Shown one piece after another: positions 28,361 through 41,000 of a stretch of 64,000 nt of DNA. The stretch is taken from contig CM064425.1 of NCBI GenBank assembly GCA_032690845.1, positions 37,288,240 to 37,352,239 of the forward strand, given 5' to 3'. Both the position numbers and the translations under genes were made by a program. This stretch comes from Eleusine coracana subsp. coracana. Its lineage: Eukaryota; Streptophyta; Magnoliopsida; Poales; Poaceae. The first letter of the stretch is position 1. Each line of letters opens with the position of its first letter. The notes below the pieces were generated by a model. The model made no database searches, was not told the DNA's origin, and worked only from the letters and a program-made list of their open reading frames with translations.

Positions 28361-30497
28361 GGTCATTCACATCTGAGTGAAGCCTCGGCGGACAAGATCC
28401 TCTGCTACCTGAGGTGTGACAAGCGTGGAATATGTAGCAGAAGAAGGTGGAGCTATAGCTGACTCTAGGGCTGTCTGGGAGTCTGCACGTGTGGCGTGCA
28501 CTATCTCAAAAAACAGACTCCTGACTGGTGGCTGCTGTTGGTGAATGGAGGGTCCTGCCATCTGTGAAGTAGAAGAGTGTATTGGTGAAGAGAATAATGC
28601 AGAAACTAAGAAGGCTGACATGGGGGAGAACTGAGTCGCTGGCGAGAAAGTCTGTCCTGCTCCTCCTATCGGTAACACCCCAGAGTGTGACAACATGCTA
28701 GACTGAGCTGTCATCATAGCAGTAAAGGGGCCTCGCTGTGTCTGCAGCGGCTGAAACTATGGAAGAGTAGAAGGTCCTGGCTGTTGAATGGCCTGCCTCT
28801 AAGTCATCTCTGCCATCTGTGTCATGAGAGTGGTTATCAGTGCCATCTGCTGTCTCTAAAGCTCTACCTGTCCTCTGATGACCTGCATCATCTGACGTCT
28901 ATCCTTAGTTGTGCTCTTAATGAATTCACTCAGGGGTCCTGCAAGTGCTGCTTTAGTGATAGCGTCCTCTGATTGTGTCCCTGCAGGCTTGGGAGGTGCT
29001 CCTGTGCTAGTTGACTCAGGAACCACCATCTCTGGATGAGCTGCCTGCTCATGAGTGACTGGCGGTCACTCCTACTCCTCCTTTCCCGTCTACTGACTCA
29101 AGGCTAACTGCAATCCCTTGGGTACTCGAGATGAGTAGCTGGTGGTCACCTCAGGGAATGCCTCATACTGCTCCTCAGACATTAGTCCCATTCTCCTCAG
29201 AAGATGGCAGATGTATGGACCATAGACTAAGTGACGTCCTCCGACCTCTCTCAGAGATAACCTCCTCCATCTCACCAATCAACAAATCAGCCAAGTCAAA
29301 CAACTGTTTCCTCAGTATGGTTGCCACTGCCCACTGGTGTAGAAGTGTGAACTCCTCTCTGTATCCAGACCGTGGGATGATAGTCCTGGTGACTATTGCT
29401 CTGACCACCTTCACCTCCACGGTGAGTCTTGTAGGGCCTTTGTCAAAACCTAGGGTGTGCGGTGGTGGAAAGGCAATCGACCATGTTGTCCAGAGGTAGT
29501 GTCCCTCCCTGTGGTCTGCGAGGTGGAACAAGGGTCCCATAGGCACACCGGTATAGCTGGAAATCTGAAGCAAGAAGTCCGAAGTTAGCTATGAGATCCT
29601 CCCTGGTCAGATGTTGTGGTTGTCCTCTGAGTAGAAACCAGATCTCTGAGCGGTCTCTGGCTACCCATAGTATAGCATAGAACTCTAGGACGATGTCCTC
29701 CCTATACCTGTATGGAGTAGTAACTAGCTCTGCTAGCCCTAACAAGTACGTGAAGTACTGCTCCATGTCAGTGCCTATGGCCCTCCTCATGGCCGGGTAC
29801 AGCGTGTACTGCTGTGGCACAAACAGTCCAGCCTTGCCCTTCCTGGCAAGGTAGCATCTCAGTCCCTCACCAATCCTCCTCTGAAGACCGGTCCAGTGCC
29901 TCTCTCCTGCAGCAGGGTCCCTGGGGACTGGAACCCACTGCTCGAAGAATACAAGACGAAGCGACTTAAGGTCCTTCATAGGAACCTTAAGAATGTCTGT
30001 TTCTCCGGCTGCCTCTATGAGTCTCTGTTGCCTCCTGGTGCACACTGCACAGGTGCACCTTGGATCTCCTGCCCGGTGAACAGTCTTCTGCTGCTGTGGT
30101 TGTGCTGGCTGCTCCTCCTCCTCTGAGGTCTCTATCTCAGACTATGTGCTCTCCTCCTCTGACTCCTCCTGCTGCCTGGAGGATCCCTGCTCTGCAGTTC
30201 TCGACGACCTCTCCTAACGAGAAGCCAGAGTACACTGCGACCAAGCTGGCAACCTAATCCCTGTGTACAGCTCTGGCCCTATGGTCTTCTGCCTGGTGCT
30301 CCTTCTGCGACCCTAGTCGTCCGTCTGAGTACCCGTGATCAATAGTGCTTCGGGTGTCCTGCGTGCTGTCTCCATAGCCTCTAGGTGCTGTACAACCCTC
30401 AAAGCTCTCTCTAACCCTGGGTCTAGCCTGGTTCTCTTCTTGCCTCTGGGCTTCTATGGCATCTTGCCCTTGCCCTTATCCTGATCTGATCCTGCCA
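28361..30497 (-). pseudogene. decayed extra ORF of Maximus A (plant transposon-protein domain, PF20167-like)
   Basis: Minus-strand coding remnant, starting near MAGSDQDKGKGK at 30497. The frame is broken by TAG codons and frameshifts; longest pieces are 29443-30045, 29175-29573 and 28367-28717. The middle contains LEFYAILW...WFLLRGQ...LTREDLI, which resembles the 'putative plant transposon protein' domain found as an extra ORF in plant LTR elements. N-terminal part is basic and acidic low complexity; C-terminal part is Gln/Pro/Ser-rich. It occupies the position of the env-like ORF of SIRE elements, but I see no signal peptide or membrane segment. Domain call is by recall and untested. Confidence 0.55.
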
Positions 30498-32370
30498 TCT
30501 CTGTTGCTGAAACTGTCACTGCACGCACATAGGTATAGACAGGATAAGCATAGAAACTATGTAAATCTACAAGCATAGCACCGCTAGGTAAGAGTGCACA
30601 ATAGAAATCCTAGCACTGAATGATGAACATGATCACCGAACAAATATGCAAAGTGATAACAATGATCGTCGACTATAAGTGGCTGGTGCGATTCATCCAG
30701 TGTGCAGTCAAATAATAGGCAATAAATCTAATTGCACACTAAATGAGAGACACACCCTAGAATTACAATTAACAGATAGGCATGGAATTAATTGCAGCTA
30801 GGTTGAGCCAATTAACTAACTAAGGCAACTAAAAATAGGAATGGTTCTAATTGCATTAATCAAGGAAATTGCTCGATTATAGGGCATAATTTGATGAAAT
30901 GGAAGAATGTCATGATACCATGAGCGGAGGACAATGAACACCGAGAAGACAAGCACCGGGGAACACGCTTCGATCACCGAAATCGAGAAAAGAGGAAACT
31001 TTGCCCAAGTGCTTATGGTGGAGCTCAAGCTCGGGGGCTCTGGACGTGTGCGCGCGCGGAGGGGTGGAGGCGCATTGACGGCGGTCGGCGACGGCGCACA
31101 ACAAGGCGGTGAGTAGCTGCAGCGGCGACTTGCGACGGTGGCGGTTCTGTGGAAGGGCGGTGCTAGAGTTTGCGCGCATGCGTGGCTGCGTGCGAGGCAA
31201 GAGCAGCGGTTCTGGGCAGGCACGACGAGGCCGGAGACGGCGGCGATGGTGTGCGGTGAGCTTGGCGAGACATGACGACGTCGGCAGAGGGAGCGAGGGC
31301 GAGCTCTCGGTGTTGGGGGCGAATGAGGAAGAAACCAAAATAGAGATTGCCGATTTTTGACCTAGGTCAAAACATTGACGAACGACCGAGATCGAGCAAG
31401 GGAATGATCAATGATCCAGATTGAGAACTGCGTTGCGCGATCTACCGTATTGACCGAACCGTCCGATCACTAGACCAGACCGTCTGGTCACTTCGGGGGT
31501 TCCGAGAATCAATGTTCTGTTGAAATAGAACTTGTGCAAACCGGACCGTCCACTCTTTAGAAAAGTTCCGTCCGGTCTCCATTTTCATCTTCCACGAAGT
31601 ACTATGCATTGCGGCACAGACTGGACTGTACGGCCTGATGACTGGACCATACAGTCACTACCAGGATTTCGCTGAATCAAGAAATTTCTCCATTTTCCAA
31701 GTGCCCTCACTCAACACCCAAATAAACACTGCACTTGGAACAAGAAGGGAACTCTCAAACACTCTTTTTCGAATAGTGGCTCTTCTGGCCTTATAATTTT
31801 CACAAATGCCAAATAAAGAATCGAGCAAATAAGAACCAAGGCAATTAAGAATCAAATGGGTATGTATGAGCCTTAGTCCATGAACCATGCGAGTGGGTTT
31901 AACCTCGGAGTTCATAAGAGCTTGCTCAATGGGCATGAAGCACAATCCTTTCCTTTGGTCACACTTGTGGAGATGCAATCTCATATAGATCATGAGGCAC
32001 AAATATCTCCAAAGATGACAAGCCTCCTTTGTGTTTCCTATATGATGCATGCAACAAGCATTTTACATATGCATAGAAAGTAAACATGCCATGTGAATGC
32101 AAACAATATTAAACAATACAAAAGAAACCAAACAATATCAAGTTTGAACCCCTCTCAAGCTTACTCACTATAAGCCATACCCTTGCTTTGAGAGAAGACA
32201 AACTACCATCTCAAGCACTCCCCCTTGCTTATAGCTATCTTGAGTGGGTTAGACATTGACTAATTTTTATGTGTTTTTCTTTTAGTTATTTACACATGCA
32301 TGGATGCAAAGCATACTAGTCACAAAGAAGTCCTAATTACCAAGCAATGTAAGAAAAGAAAGAACACACT
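30498..32370 (-). other. A internal region without recognised gene
   Basis: Part of the element between gag/protease remnant and the extra ORF, where pol would be expected. Includes a GC-rich block (30930-31330) with frames on both strands, several CCGGACCGTCC motifs (31450-31660), and a stretch at 31870-32060 that resembles 42410-42560 in B (CATGCGAGTGGGTTTAACCT region). No RT, RNase H or integrase motif was seen. Confidence 0.6.
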
Positions 32371-34339
32371 ACAATTACCAAGAACTAACACGGATACCTC
32401 CCTCATGAGTAGATATGACGTTGAGGTCCATGTCACTTGTGGTGGACTTCACTTGATCTTCAAGTAAGCTCCCGGTCCACCACCACCACCATCTTCTAGG
32501 TCTTGTTCTTGGGCACCCACTTGTACTTCTTTGACCTCTCAAGATCAACAATGCACTTAGGCACCTATATGCTCTTGACCTTTCTCTTCTTTTTTGGTGG
32601 TCCCGAAGCCTTTGCATTCACCTTGCCATCCTTGTTCCTACAAATCTTGAATATGTGTTCTTATTGAACAAGTTAGCATTAGGTAAAACAATAGAACTTC
32701 TCACCATAGGACAATCCTTGATGGTGTGGGGGCTTGATCCATGCAGAGATGGAGTGAGTCGTCCCGATGATGTCGATGGCAGTGGGATATGAGCCAAGTT
32801 CCTGGTGGGAGACATTGTTCACAAGGTTTCTCCCAAGAATCTCCTTTTGGATGGCTCTACCACTTGTGAGCCTTTCGAAGCCATCCGTCACCATCTTGCT
32901 CTCTTCCTTGAGCTTGTGATATTACTCCAAAACAAATGGCTCAAGAGAAGAAACCTCAACCAAGGTGGTTAGTTCATCACACATAGTAGAAGCAACTCTT
33001 AGATGAACTAGAGGAGGGAGAGGCAAGATTATACACATTGATGGCCTCAAAAGTAAGTTCAAGGGCCTCGTATTTCTCACGTAGCTCTTCATGATCACCC
33101 TTGAGTTTGTCATAACTCTGGTTTAGGGCCTCATGAGATGTGACAAGGTCCTTGAGCTCACTCTCAAGCTCACCAACACGGTCCTTAGCCAACTTACATT
33201 CTTTTCTTACCACAAATAACATTTTGGATTTCTTGACGGTGATGTCATGGGCTTGCTCAAGCATACTCCAAAACTCGGCACATGAGAGCTCCTCATCATT
33301 GGTGTCGTTGCCGCTCTCATCCTTACTCTCCCCAAGTTGGCTCATGGCCATGAGGCACGTGGGAGGGGGAGGAATCGCTCGTGAAAGTGTGGTCTTGATC
33401 ATGGCTAGGCCGGCCACTTCTTTATCATCGCTTGAGGAAGAGGATGTGTCACTTATGATGTCACTCGTCCACTCTCCAACAAGTGTCTTGCGTGAGAACT
33501 TCTTCTTGTGGTCTTGAGCTTTGCCTTTGCCTTTGCCCTTGTCCTTGTTGAAGTACCTCTTCTTCTTTTGCTTGGCTTTGGGGTCTTCATTTTCTTCTTC
33601 TTCATCATCACTTGATTCTTGGGACTTGAAAGCTTCTTTCTTTGGCTTGGGGCAATCTCGAACAAAGTGGTTCTTGGACCCACAGTTGAAGCATTTGCCC
33701 TTGGACTTGGAAGCAAACTTATTCTTAAAGGTCCTCATCTTCTTCATGAGAAGGGCCAAGTCCTCACTCAAGTCATCTTTTTCTTCATCATCACCATCTT
33801 TGATGATTTCCTTCTTCTTGCTCTTGATAGGTTCTTGCTTCTCGGCTTGAAGAGCAAGGTTGGATAGTTGAGGATCATCCAAACCCAGCTGGTAGCTCTT
33901 AGAGGCAGTGATCTTGCCAAGTACATCCTTCATGGTCTTGGTCTTAAGGTCACCTTGCAAGGTGAAGGTGATGATGGACTCATACTTAGGGTATTTGAAT
34001 AGCCTCAAAAATCTTCTTATCACCTCAACAGACTTAAGCTTGAAGTCATCCTCAAGAGCATTGATCTCCTCCACTAGTACATGAAAGCGAGAATAAACAG
34101 TGTTAGCTCTATCATATGGCAATCTAGTGAAGTTATCATACTTTTGCTTCAGCACATAGTATCTTTCCTCTTTGACATCATTAGTACCCTCATGGAGACC
34201 CTGAATCTTAGTCCAGATACCATGTGCTGTAGAACTTGCATCCAACCTAGCAAAAACATCCTTAGATATACATGCAAACAGAGCATTCTTGGCCTTAGCG
34301 TTGCACTTAATGAAATCCGGTTCAAGCAGGTTCACATCC
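32371..34339 (-). pseudogene. gag: A gag (C-terminal part) and gag-protease junction
   Basis: The frame 32977-34335 encodes 452 aa: UBN2-type gag core (LFKYPKYESIITFTLQGD, LSNLALQAE), zinc knuckle CFNCGSKNHFVRDC, long Lys/Glu- and Ser/Asp-rich linker and a coiled coil (ELESELKDLVTSHEALNQSY). Further pieces at 32371-32976 continue the frame with basic PPKKKRKVK and ERSKKYKWVPK, close to the protease start in this lineage, with stops. The N-terminus is separated by the solo LTR and lies at 36265-36425. Confidence 0.82.
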
Positions 34340-36264
34340 TGAAAGGATCGAGTGACTGAGAGGGGGGGGGGGGGGGGGGTAAGTGAATCGGGAACTCACA
34401 CTATGTACCAAATTCGCCAATTGCTAAAACCTACCACTCAAAACAACTCCTACACAATACTAGTGATGATCACACTAGCAAGATAATGAACCTATGAAAG
34501 GAACAACAACCTAAGCATACTAGTGGATCACACAAGGCAATACAACTCCTATGCAAGCTAGTAATTGAAGACACGCGAAAGTACACAACAAGTTAGCAAA
34601 GGAGCCAACTCATGCAAAGCTACTAGATCATCAAGAACAAGATAAGCACACAAGCATGAGTAGCACTATACATACTAGGGTGATGGATCAAGACAAAGCA
34701 ACTCCTATACATGCTAATGAACAAGTGAAATCTAAGCATAACTAGCAAGTAGAAAATCCTATTCATGCAAGTCTACAAGTAATCAACTAGAGCATGGTAA
34801 GCATACAAGCATGAATAGCATGGTATGTAAATGCAGAAAGTAATGCATAAAGTAAGGAATAGAGTAAGAGATGACTCATGATTTTTCCCGAGGTCTCGGA
34901 AGGATGGCGCCTTTCCATACTCCTCGTTGGACCACTCCCGCTGGAGTCCCGGTCCCTCCCGTCACCAATATGGAGTTCTCGCCCACGAGCCCGCAATCAC
35001 TCCCGGAGTGAAGACACGTTGCGCGTCACCGCTGCCACCAAGGCACAAGCTCGCCTCCCTCGAGAACTTGCCAGACTCCCCGAGCCGACACGGGCGCTCA
35101 CAAGCGATGCCCCTTTCACCGGCGGGCTCAAACCGTGTACAAACATGTGACGGCCTTCACAACCGATCACGATAGGCTCGATCACCGACACCTAACTGGC
35201 CCAGGTCTCACCATAGAACAAGAGTAACAACCTAGATCACACCCTCAAGGACATCTAGCCTTAGATGTGCAAGATCACTCCTTGTTACTCTCACTAGCAC
35301 TCTCAAGATATGCAATATCTCCTCCTAGTGCTGTCATCTTTTCCTCTTGGCTCTCACCAAATGCTCCAAGCAATTCCACTGGCCAAGAGTGGTCTCCAAG
35401 ACCCCAGCAACGAAGTTATATAGGCTTCCAACCTCCAACTAGCCGTTGCTCCACGAGATTAGCTTTCTAGACCAACTGACCGGACTGTCCGGTCACTACC
35501 TAACCGGACCGTCCGGTCACTGCAATCCTCGGCACCAACGGCTCTGCCCTTGCTGATCTCCTACTGACCGGAACGTCTGGTCCGTTTCTCTCTCTAGTCC
35601 AGAAACATTTTGCACGCTGCTTCCTCTCTGCCCAAGCCTCAGACCTACTAGCCGAACTGTCCGGTCACTAGACCGGACCGTCCGGTCTCTAGGTCTTCCA
35701 GACTTGATAGATTCCTCGCTGCTCACTGTAGACTCCGGACAAAATCTCTTAGTGACCGTACAGTATGGTCACCTCTGACCCTTCGATCCGGTCACTTCGT
35801 CCCGAAGCTGAAACTCCTTGTTCTCGCTTGACTTCATTTCCCGGCTTCTCTGAACAGCTCCTTGGCATCTCCACTGTCACCTAGTGCCTGTGATTTCACT
35901 GAGGAACCTTGCACATCACCGACTAGACATGACCTAAGAGAAATGACCTAGACCCCCTTGATAGTCCGGTTTTTCCTATGGACTCAAAGCCATAACAACT
36001 AGACAAGTGTTCCCAACACTTGCTCCATAGCTTGTCCTTAGCTTTGATCCATCTCCATCAACCCTTGGACTCTATCAAGATCACAAGCCTCCATGCTTGT
36101 GGTCATTGTCATCCATCACCAAGGCCGCCGTCAACAATCATCATAGAGTAGAAAAGGTTTCCTACACGAACAACACTCGTGTAGACATTAGTCACATTCA
36201 TGTTTGTCATTCACCACCAAAACATTCATACATTGGAGTGACCTCAATGGTTATGATCCTTACA
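34340..36264 (-). mobile_element. solo Maximus LTR inserted in A gag
   Basis: 1925 bp, plus-strand start TGAAAGGATCGAGTGACTGA, end GATCCTTACA, perfect target duplication CATCC (34335-34339, 36265-36269). Belongs to the same subfamily as the B 5' LTR at 52245. Has an 18-20 base G run at about 34361-34379. No internal element sequence remains. The coding frame of A gag resumes on the other side. Confidence 0.92.
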
Positions 36265-36425
36265 CATCCGCATCAGACTCATGGGTCACCATCCATATCT
36301 CTGGATCAAGGGACTCTAGGTAGGCTTGCATATGAGCCTTCCAATACCCGTAGTCCTCCCCATCAAATATGGGAACACTCCTCACCTGTCACGACATCCT
36401 TACTCAAGGCGGTGAAGCTTCAAAG
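36265..36425 (-). pseudogene. gag: A gag N-terminus
   Basis: Minus-strand frame with FDGEDYGYWKAHMQAYL, the DUF4219/gag start typical of copia Maximus elements, then SLDPEIWMVTHES; it runs into the target duplication and continues at 34335. There is a TGA codon three codons after the presumed Met. Confidence 0.78.
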
Positions 36426-36432
36426 ATAAGCA

Positions 36433-36447
36433 CTTGGCTCTGATACC
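36433..36447 (-). other. A primer-binding site
   Basis: Minus strand TGGTATCAGAGCCAAG three bases inside the 5' LTR; initiator tRNA-Met type. Confidence 0.88.
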
Positions 36448-36450
36448 ACT

Positions 36451-38099
36451 TGTAAGGACCGAAGGCATACCGAGAGGGGGAGGGGAGGGGGTGAATCGGT
36501 AAGCCAACCATGAATCTGAATACTTCAATTCACACCACTAGAACCTAGCAATCGTTGAAACCTAATAATTCTAGTAGGCCAAGACCCTACACATGCTAGT
36601 GTTTATGATGAAAGCAAGCGCGAAAGCCAAACACACTAGCCTATGCAAGCCACAATGCAACCTAGTTATTAGAGCATACAATTGCGTAATATTTAAGAGG
36701 GGGTCAAGGAATGCTCATGATTTTTTCACGAGGTCTCGAAAGGATGGTGCCTTCCCCTAATCCTCATTGGATCACTCCCGCTGGAATGCTGGTCCCTCCC
36801 GCCACCAATGTGGAGTTCTCGTCCACGAGCCTGTAATCATTCCCGGAGTAAAGACATGGTGCACGTCACCCGCTGCCACTAAGGCACAAGCTCACCTCCC
36901 TCGAGAACTTGCCAGACTCACTGAGCGGACACAGGCGCTCACTAGCGATGCCCCTTTCACCGGCGGGCTCAAACCGGGTACAAACGTGTGACTGCCTTCA
37001 CAACCAATCATGATAGGCACAATCACCGACACCTAACCGGTCTAGGTCTCACCATAGACCAAGAGTAACAACCTAGATCACACCCTCAAGGACACCCTAG
37101 CCTTAGATGTGCATCAATGCTCAAGTTACTCTCACTAGCATTCTCAAGACATGCAATGTCTCCTCCTAGTGCTCTCCTCTTTTCCTCTTGTCTCTCACCA
37201 AATGCTCCAAGCAACTCCACTGGCCAAGAGAGGTCTCCAAGACCCCAGCAACGAAGTTATATAGGCTTCCAACCTTCAACTAGTCGTTGCTCCATGAAAT
37301 CATCTCTCTGGTCTTCATTGACCGGACTGTCCGGTCATTGCCAAACCGGACTGTCCGATCTCTCTGAAACGGCTTCTAGAGCCGTTGGCTCCTCTGTCCA
37401 GAGGAACTCCATGTACTGACCAGACCATCCGGTCAGACTTTCTCTCTCCAATCCAGAGAGCACCATCTTCTGCACTTCTCTATCCCAAGCAACCTCCATA
37501 CAGACTAGACCGTTCGGCCTCTACAGGTCAGCGCGCTGACAGACTTCCTCGCAGACTTCTCTCTGGTCTCCTACTGACAGTACAGTCTGGTGTCCTCTGA
37601 CCCCTTTGTCCGGTCACTACGTCTAGAAGCTGAAACTCCTCGTCCTCACTTGACTTCGTTTCCCAACTTCTCCGAACAGCTCCTTGGCTTCACCATTGTC
37701 ACCTAGTGCCTGTGATTTCACTGAGCATCCATGCACATCACCAACTAGTGTGACCTAAGAGACATGACTTAGACCCCCTTGATAGTCCGATTTTTCCTAT
37801 GGACTCAAAGTCCTAACAACTAGACAAGTGTTCCCAACACTTGCTCCATAGCTTATCCTTAGCTTCGATCCATCTCCATCAACTCTTGGACTCCATCAAC
37901 CTTACAATCTTCCATGTTTGTGGTCATTTTCATGAATTGCCAAGGCCGCCATCATCCATATTATTTGTAGTAGAGTTTAGAGATGATTCCTGCATAGACA
38001 ACACTCACTTAGATATTATCCTACAAATTCATAGTTGTCATCTATCACCAAAACATTCATACCTTGGGGATCCAATCATTAATGGTCATGAAGCTTATA
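36451..38099 (-). repeat. A 5' LTR
   Basis: Plus-strand TGTAAGGACCGAAGGCATAC...GAAGCTTATA. Same subfamily as the A 3' LTR, with a G-rich run of variable length near the end. The terminal TATA replaces TACA. Confidence 0.85.
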
Positions 38100-41000
38100 G
38101 CTTCATTGTCCAGGCAACTTCCCTACCAATCAGTAGACCGGACCGTTCGGTCTCTTCGTGTCCTGTGCATTCCAGAGAGCTCCGAGAACTGCTTCCTCTC
38201 TATTCTGGGCAAACCTCCACAGACCAAACCATCCAGTCTCTATGGACTTCAACCTAAATAGATTCCTCGCAGACTCCTCTATGATCTCCTAGTGACCGTA
38301 CAGTCCGGTCTCCACTAACCCCTCTGTCAGGTCACAATGTACAGAACCTGAAACTCCTTGTTCTCGCTTGACTTCGTTTCTCGGCTTCTCCGAATAGCTC
38401 ACTGGCTTCTCCACAGTCACCTAGTGTCTATGATTTCATTGAGCATCCATACTGATGAGGACATCAACGACATACGAATAATGACGATGGAAGATGGCGC
38501 ACCAAACCAAGTTGTCACGCCTCCACCTCTCGTCATCGCGCCTCCTCGAGTTACAGATCCATCTTCTAACAAGACGACGACGTACAAGGGCCCAATCACT
38601 AGAGCTCGAGCCTAGGAATTGAAGACGGTTTTGATGCTAAGGAACGACGGCCCAGGATGACGCCGCCCGAAGGCCCACGTGGCCCAAGTCGCGCGACTCC
38701 CTCTCCACTGCGCGCCTCTCCACTTCAGCCGGCCCTAGATGCCTCGTCCTCCCCCTATTTAGTCAAGGGCTGCGGCCCTTGCAATCTTTGAGTTTTGTTT
38801 TAAGTTTAGCTTAGCGATACATCCGTCTCTTGACGTGAATTCAGAACTCTACCTTCGTGCAATACATCAGATTGCTCGCCTCTAATTCTTGCTCGTTCTT
38901 CGATTGCGCGTAAGAATTGATCCTCATGATCAGGTTGATCTTATTTACCGCAAGGTTAATATCCTCCGGAAGTTGGTTCAACGATTGTATTGGTGCTTCG
39001 GCTTGCTCGTCGTAGTCGGATCGTGAGGGTCGACATCCACCAAATTGAAGTTGTCTCCACTCGTCGAAAGATCGGGCACTCTACACCTATCACATACACA
39101 TCACCGACTAGACGTGACCTAAGAGAAATGATGTAGACCCCCTTGATAGTCCAGTTTTTAATACAGAATTAAAGCCCTAACAATTAGAGAAGTGTTCTCA
39201 AAACTTGCTCCATAGTTTGTCCTTAGCTTCGATCCATCTCTATGAACCCTTGGACTCCATCAAGCTTATAAGCCTCCATGCTTGTGGTCATTGTCATCAA
39301 TTGCCAAGGCCGCCATCATCCATATGATTTGTAGTAGAGTTTAGAGATGATTCCTGCATAGACAACATTCTTGTAGATATTATCCCACAATTTCATAGTT
39401 GTCATCTATCACCAAAACATTCATACCTTGGGGATCCAATCATCAAGGGTCATGAAGCTTATAGCTTCACTGTCCAGGCGACTTCTCTGTACTGACCGGA
39501 CCATCCGGTCAGTAGACTAGACTGTCTGGTCTCTTCGCGTCCTGTGCATTCCAGAGAGCTCTGAGAACTGCTTCCTCTCTGTTCTATGCAAACCTCCATA
39601 GACCAGACCGTCCGGTATGTAGACCGGACTGTCCGGTCTCTATGGACTTCAACCCAAACAGATTCCTCGTAGACTCCTCTCTGATCTCCTAGTGACTGTA
39701 CAGTCCAGTTTCCACTGACCCTTCTGTCCGGTCACTATGTCCAAAAGCTGAAACTCCTTCTCCTCGCTTGACTTTATTTCCCGGCTTCTCCGAATAGCTC
39801 CTTGGCTTCTCCACAGTCACCTAGTGTCTATGATTTCATTGAGCATCCATACACATCACTGACTAGACGTGATCTAAGAGAAATGATATAGACCCCCTTG
39901 ATAGTCCAGTTTTTCCTATGGAATTAAAGCCCTAACAACTAGACAAGTGTTCCCAAAACTTGCTCCATAGATTGTCCTTAGCTTAAATCCATCTCCATCA
40001 ACCCTTGGACTCCATCAAGCTTATAAGCCTCCATGATTGTGGTCATTGTCATCAATTGCCAAGGCCGCCATCATCCATATGATTTGTAGTAGAGTTTAGA
40101 GATGATTCCTGCATAGACAACACTCATGTAGATATTATCCCACAATTTCATAGTTGTCATCTATCACCAAAACATTCATACCTTGGAGATCCAATCATCA
40201 AGGGTCATGAAGCTTACAGCTTCACTGTCCAGGCGACTTCTCTGTACTGACCGGACCATCCGGTCAGTAGACTAGACTGTCTGGTCTCTTCGCGTCCTGT
40301 GCATTCCAGAGAGCTCTGAGAACTGCTTCCTCTCTGTTCTATGCAAACCTCCATAGACCAGACCGTCCGGTATGTAGACCGGACTGTCCGGTCTCTATGG
40401 ACTTCAACCCAAACAGATTCCTCGTAGACTCCTCTCTGATCTCCTAGTGACTGTACAGTCCAGTTTCCACTGACCCTTCTGTCCGGTCACTATGTCCAAA
40501 AGCTAAAACTCCTTCTTCTCGCTTGACTTTATTTCCCGGCTTCTCCGAATAGCTCCTTGGCTTCTCCACAGTCACCTAGTGTCTATGATTTCATTGAGCA
40601 TCCATACACATCACTGACTAGACGTGATCTAAGAGAAATGATATAGACCCCCTTGATAGTCCAGTTTTTCCTATGGAATTAAAGCCCTAACAACTAGACA
40701 AGTGTTCCCAAAACTTGCTCCATAGATTGTCCTTAGCTTAAATCCATCTCCATCAACCCTTGGACTCCATCAAGCTTATAAGCCTCCATGATTGTGGTCA
40801 TTGTCATCAATTGCCAAGGCCGCCATCATCCATATGATTTGTAGTAGAGTTTAGAGATGATTCCTGCATAGACAACACTCATGTAGATATTATCCCACAA
40901 TTTCATAGTTGTCATCTATCACCAAAACATTCATACCTTGGAGATCCAATCATCAAGGGTCATGAAGCTTACAGCTTCACTGTCCAGGCGACTTCTCTAT

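Larger units (their letters stand above)
25870..38099 (-). mobile_element. Element A: pol-less Maximus/SIRE-type copia retrotransposon
   Basis: Two full LTRs (25870-27508 and 36451-38099, 1639 and 1649 bp), PPT 27509-27523, PBS 36433-36447, target duplication GCTTC (25865-25869, 38100-38104). Inside, minus strand: gag (split by a solo LTR), no integrase, reverse transcriptase or RNase H, then a decayed extra ORF region before the PPT. Over their first ~200 bp the two LTRs differ at roughly one base in twenty, so it is much older than the CRM. It is best read as a non-autonomous relative of Maximus, or one that lost pol. Confidence 0.82.

Noticed and set aside
30816..31360. Frames of 60-140 codons in a GC-rich block of element A
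   Set aside because: Open in several frames on both strands, Arg/Ser/Pro composition, no family match.
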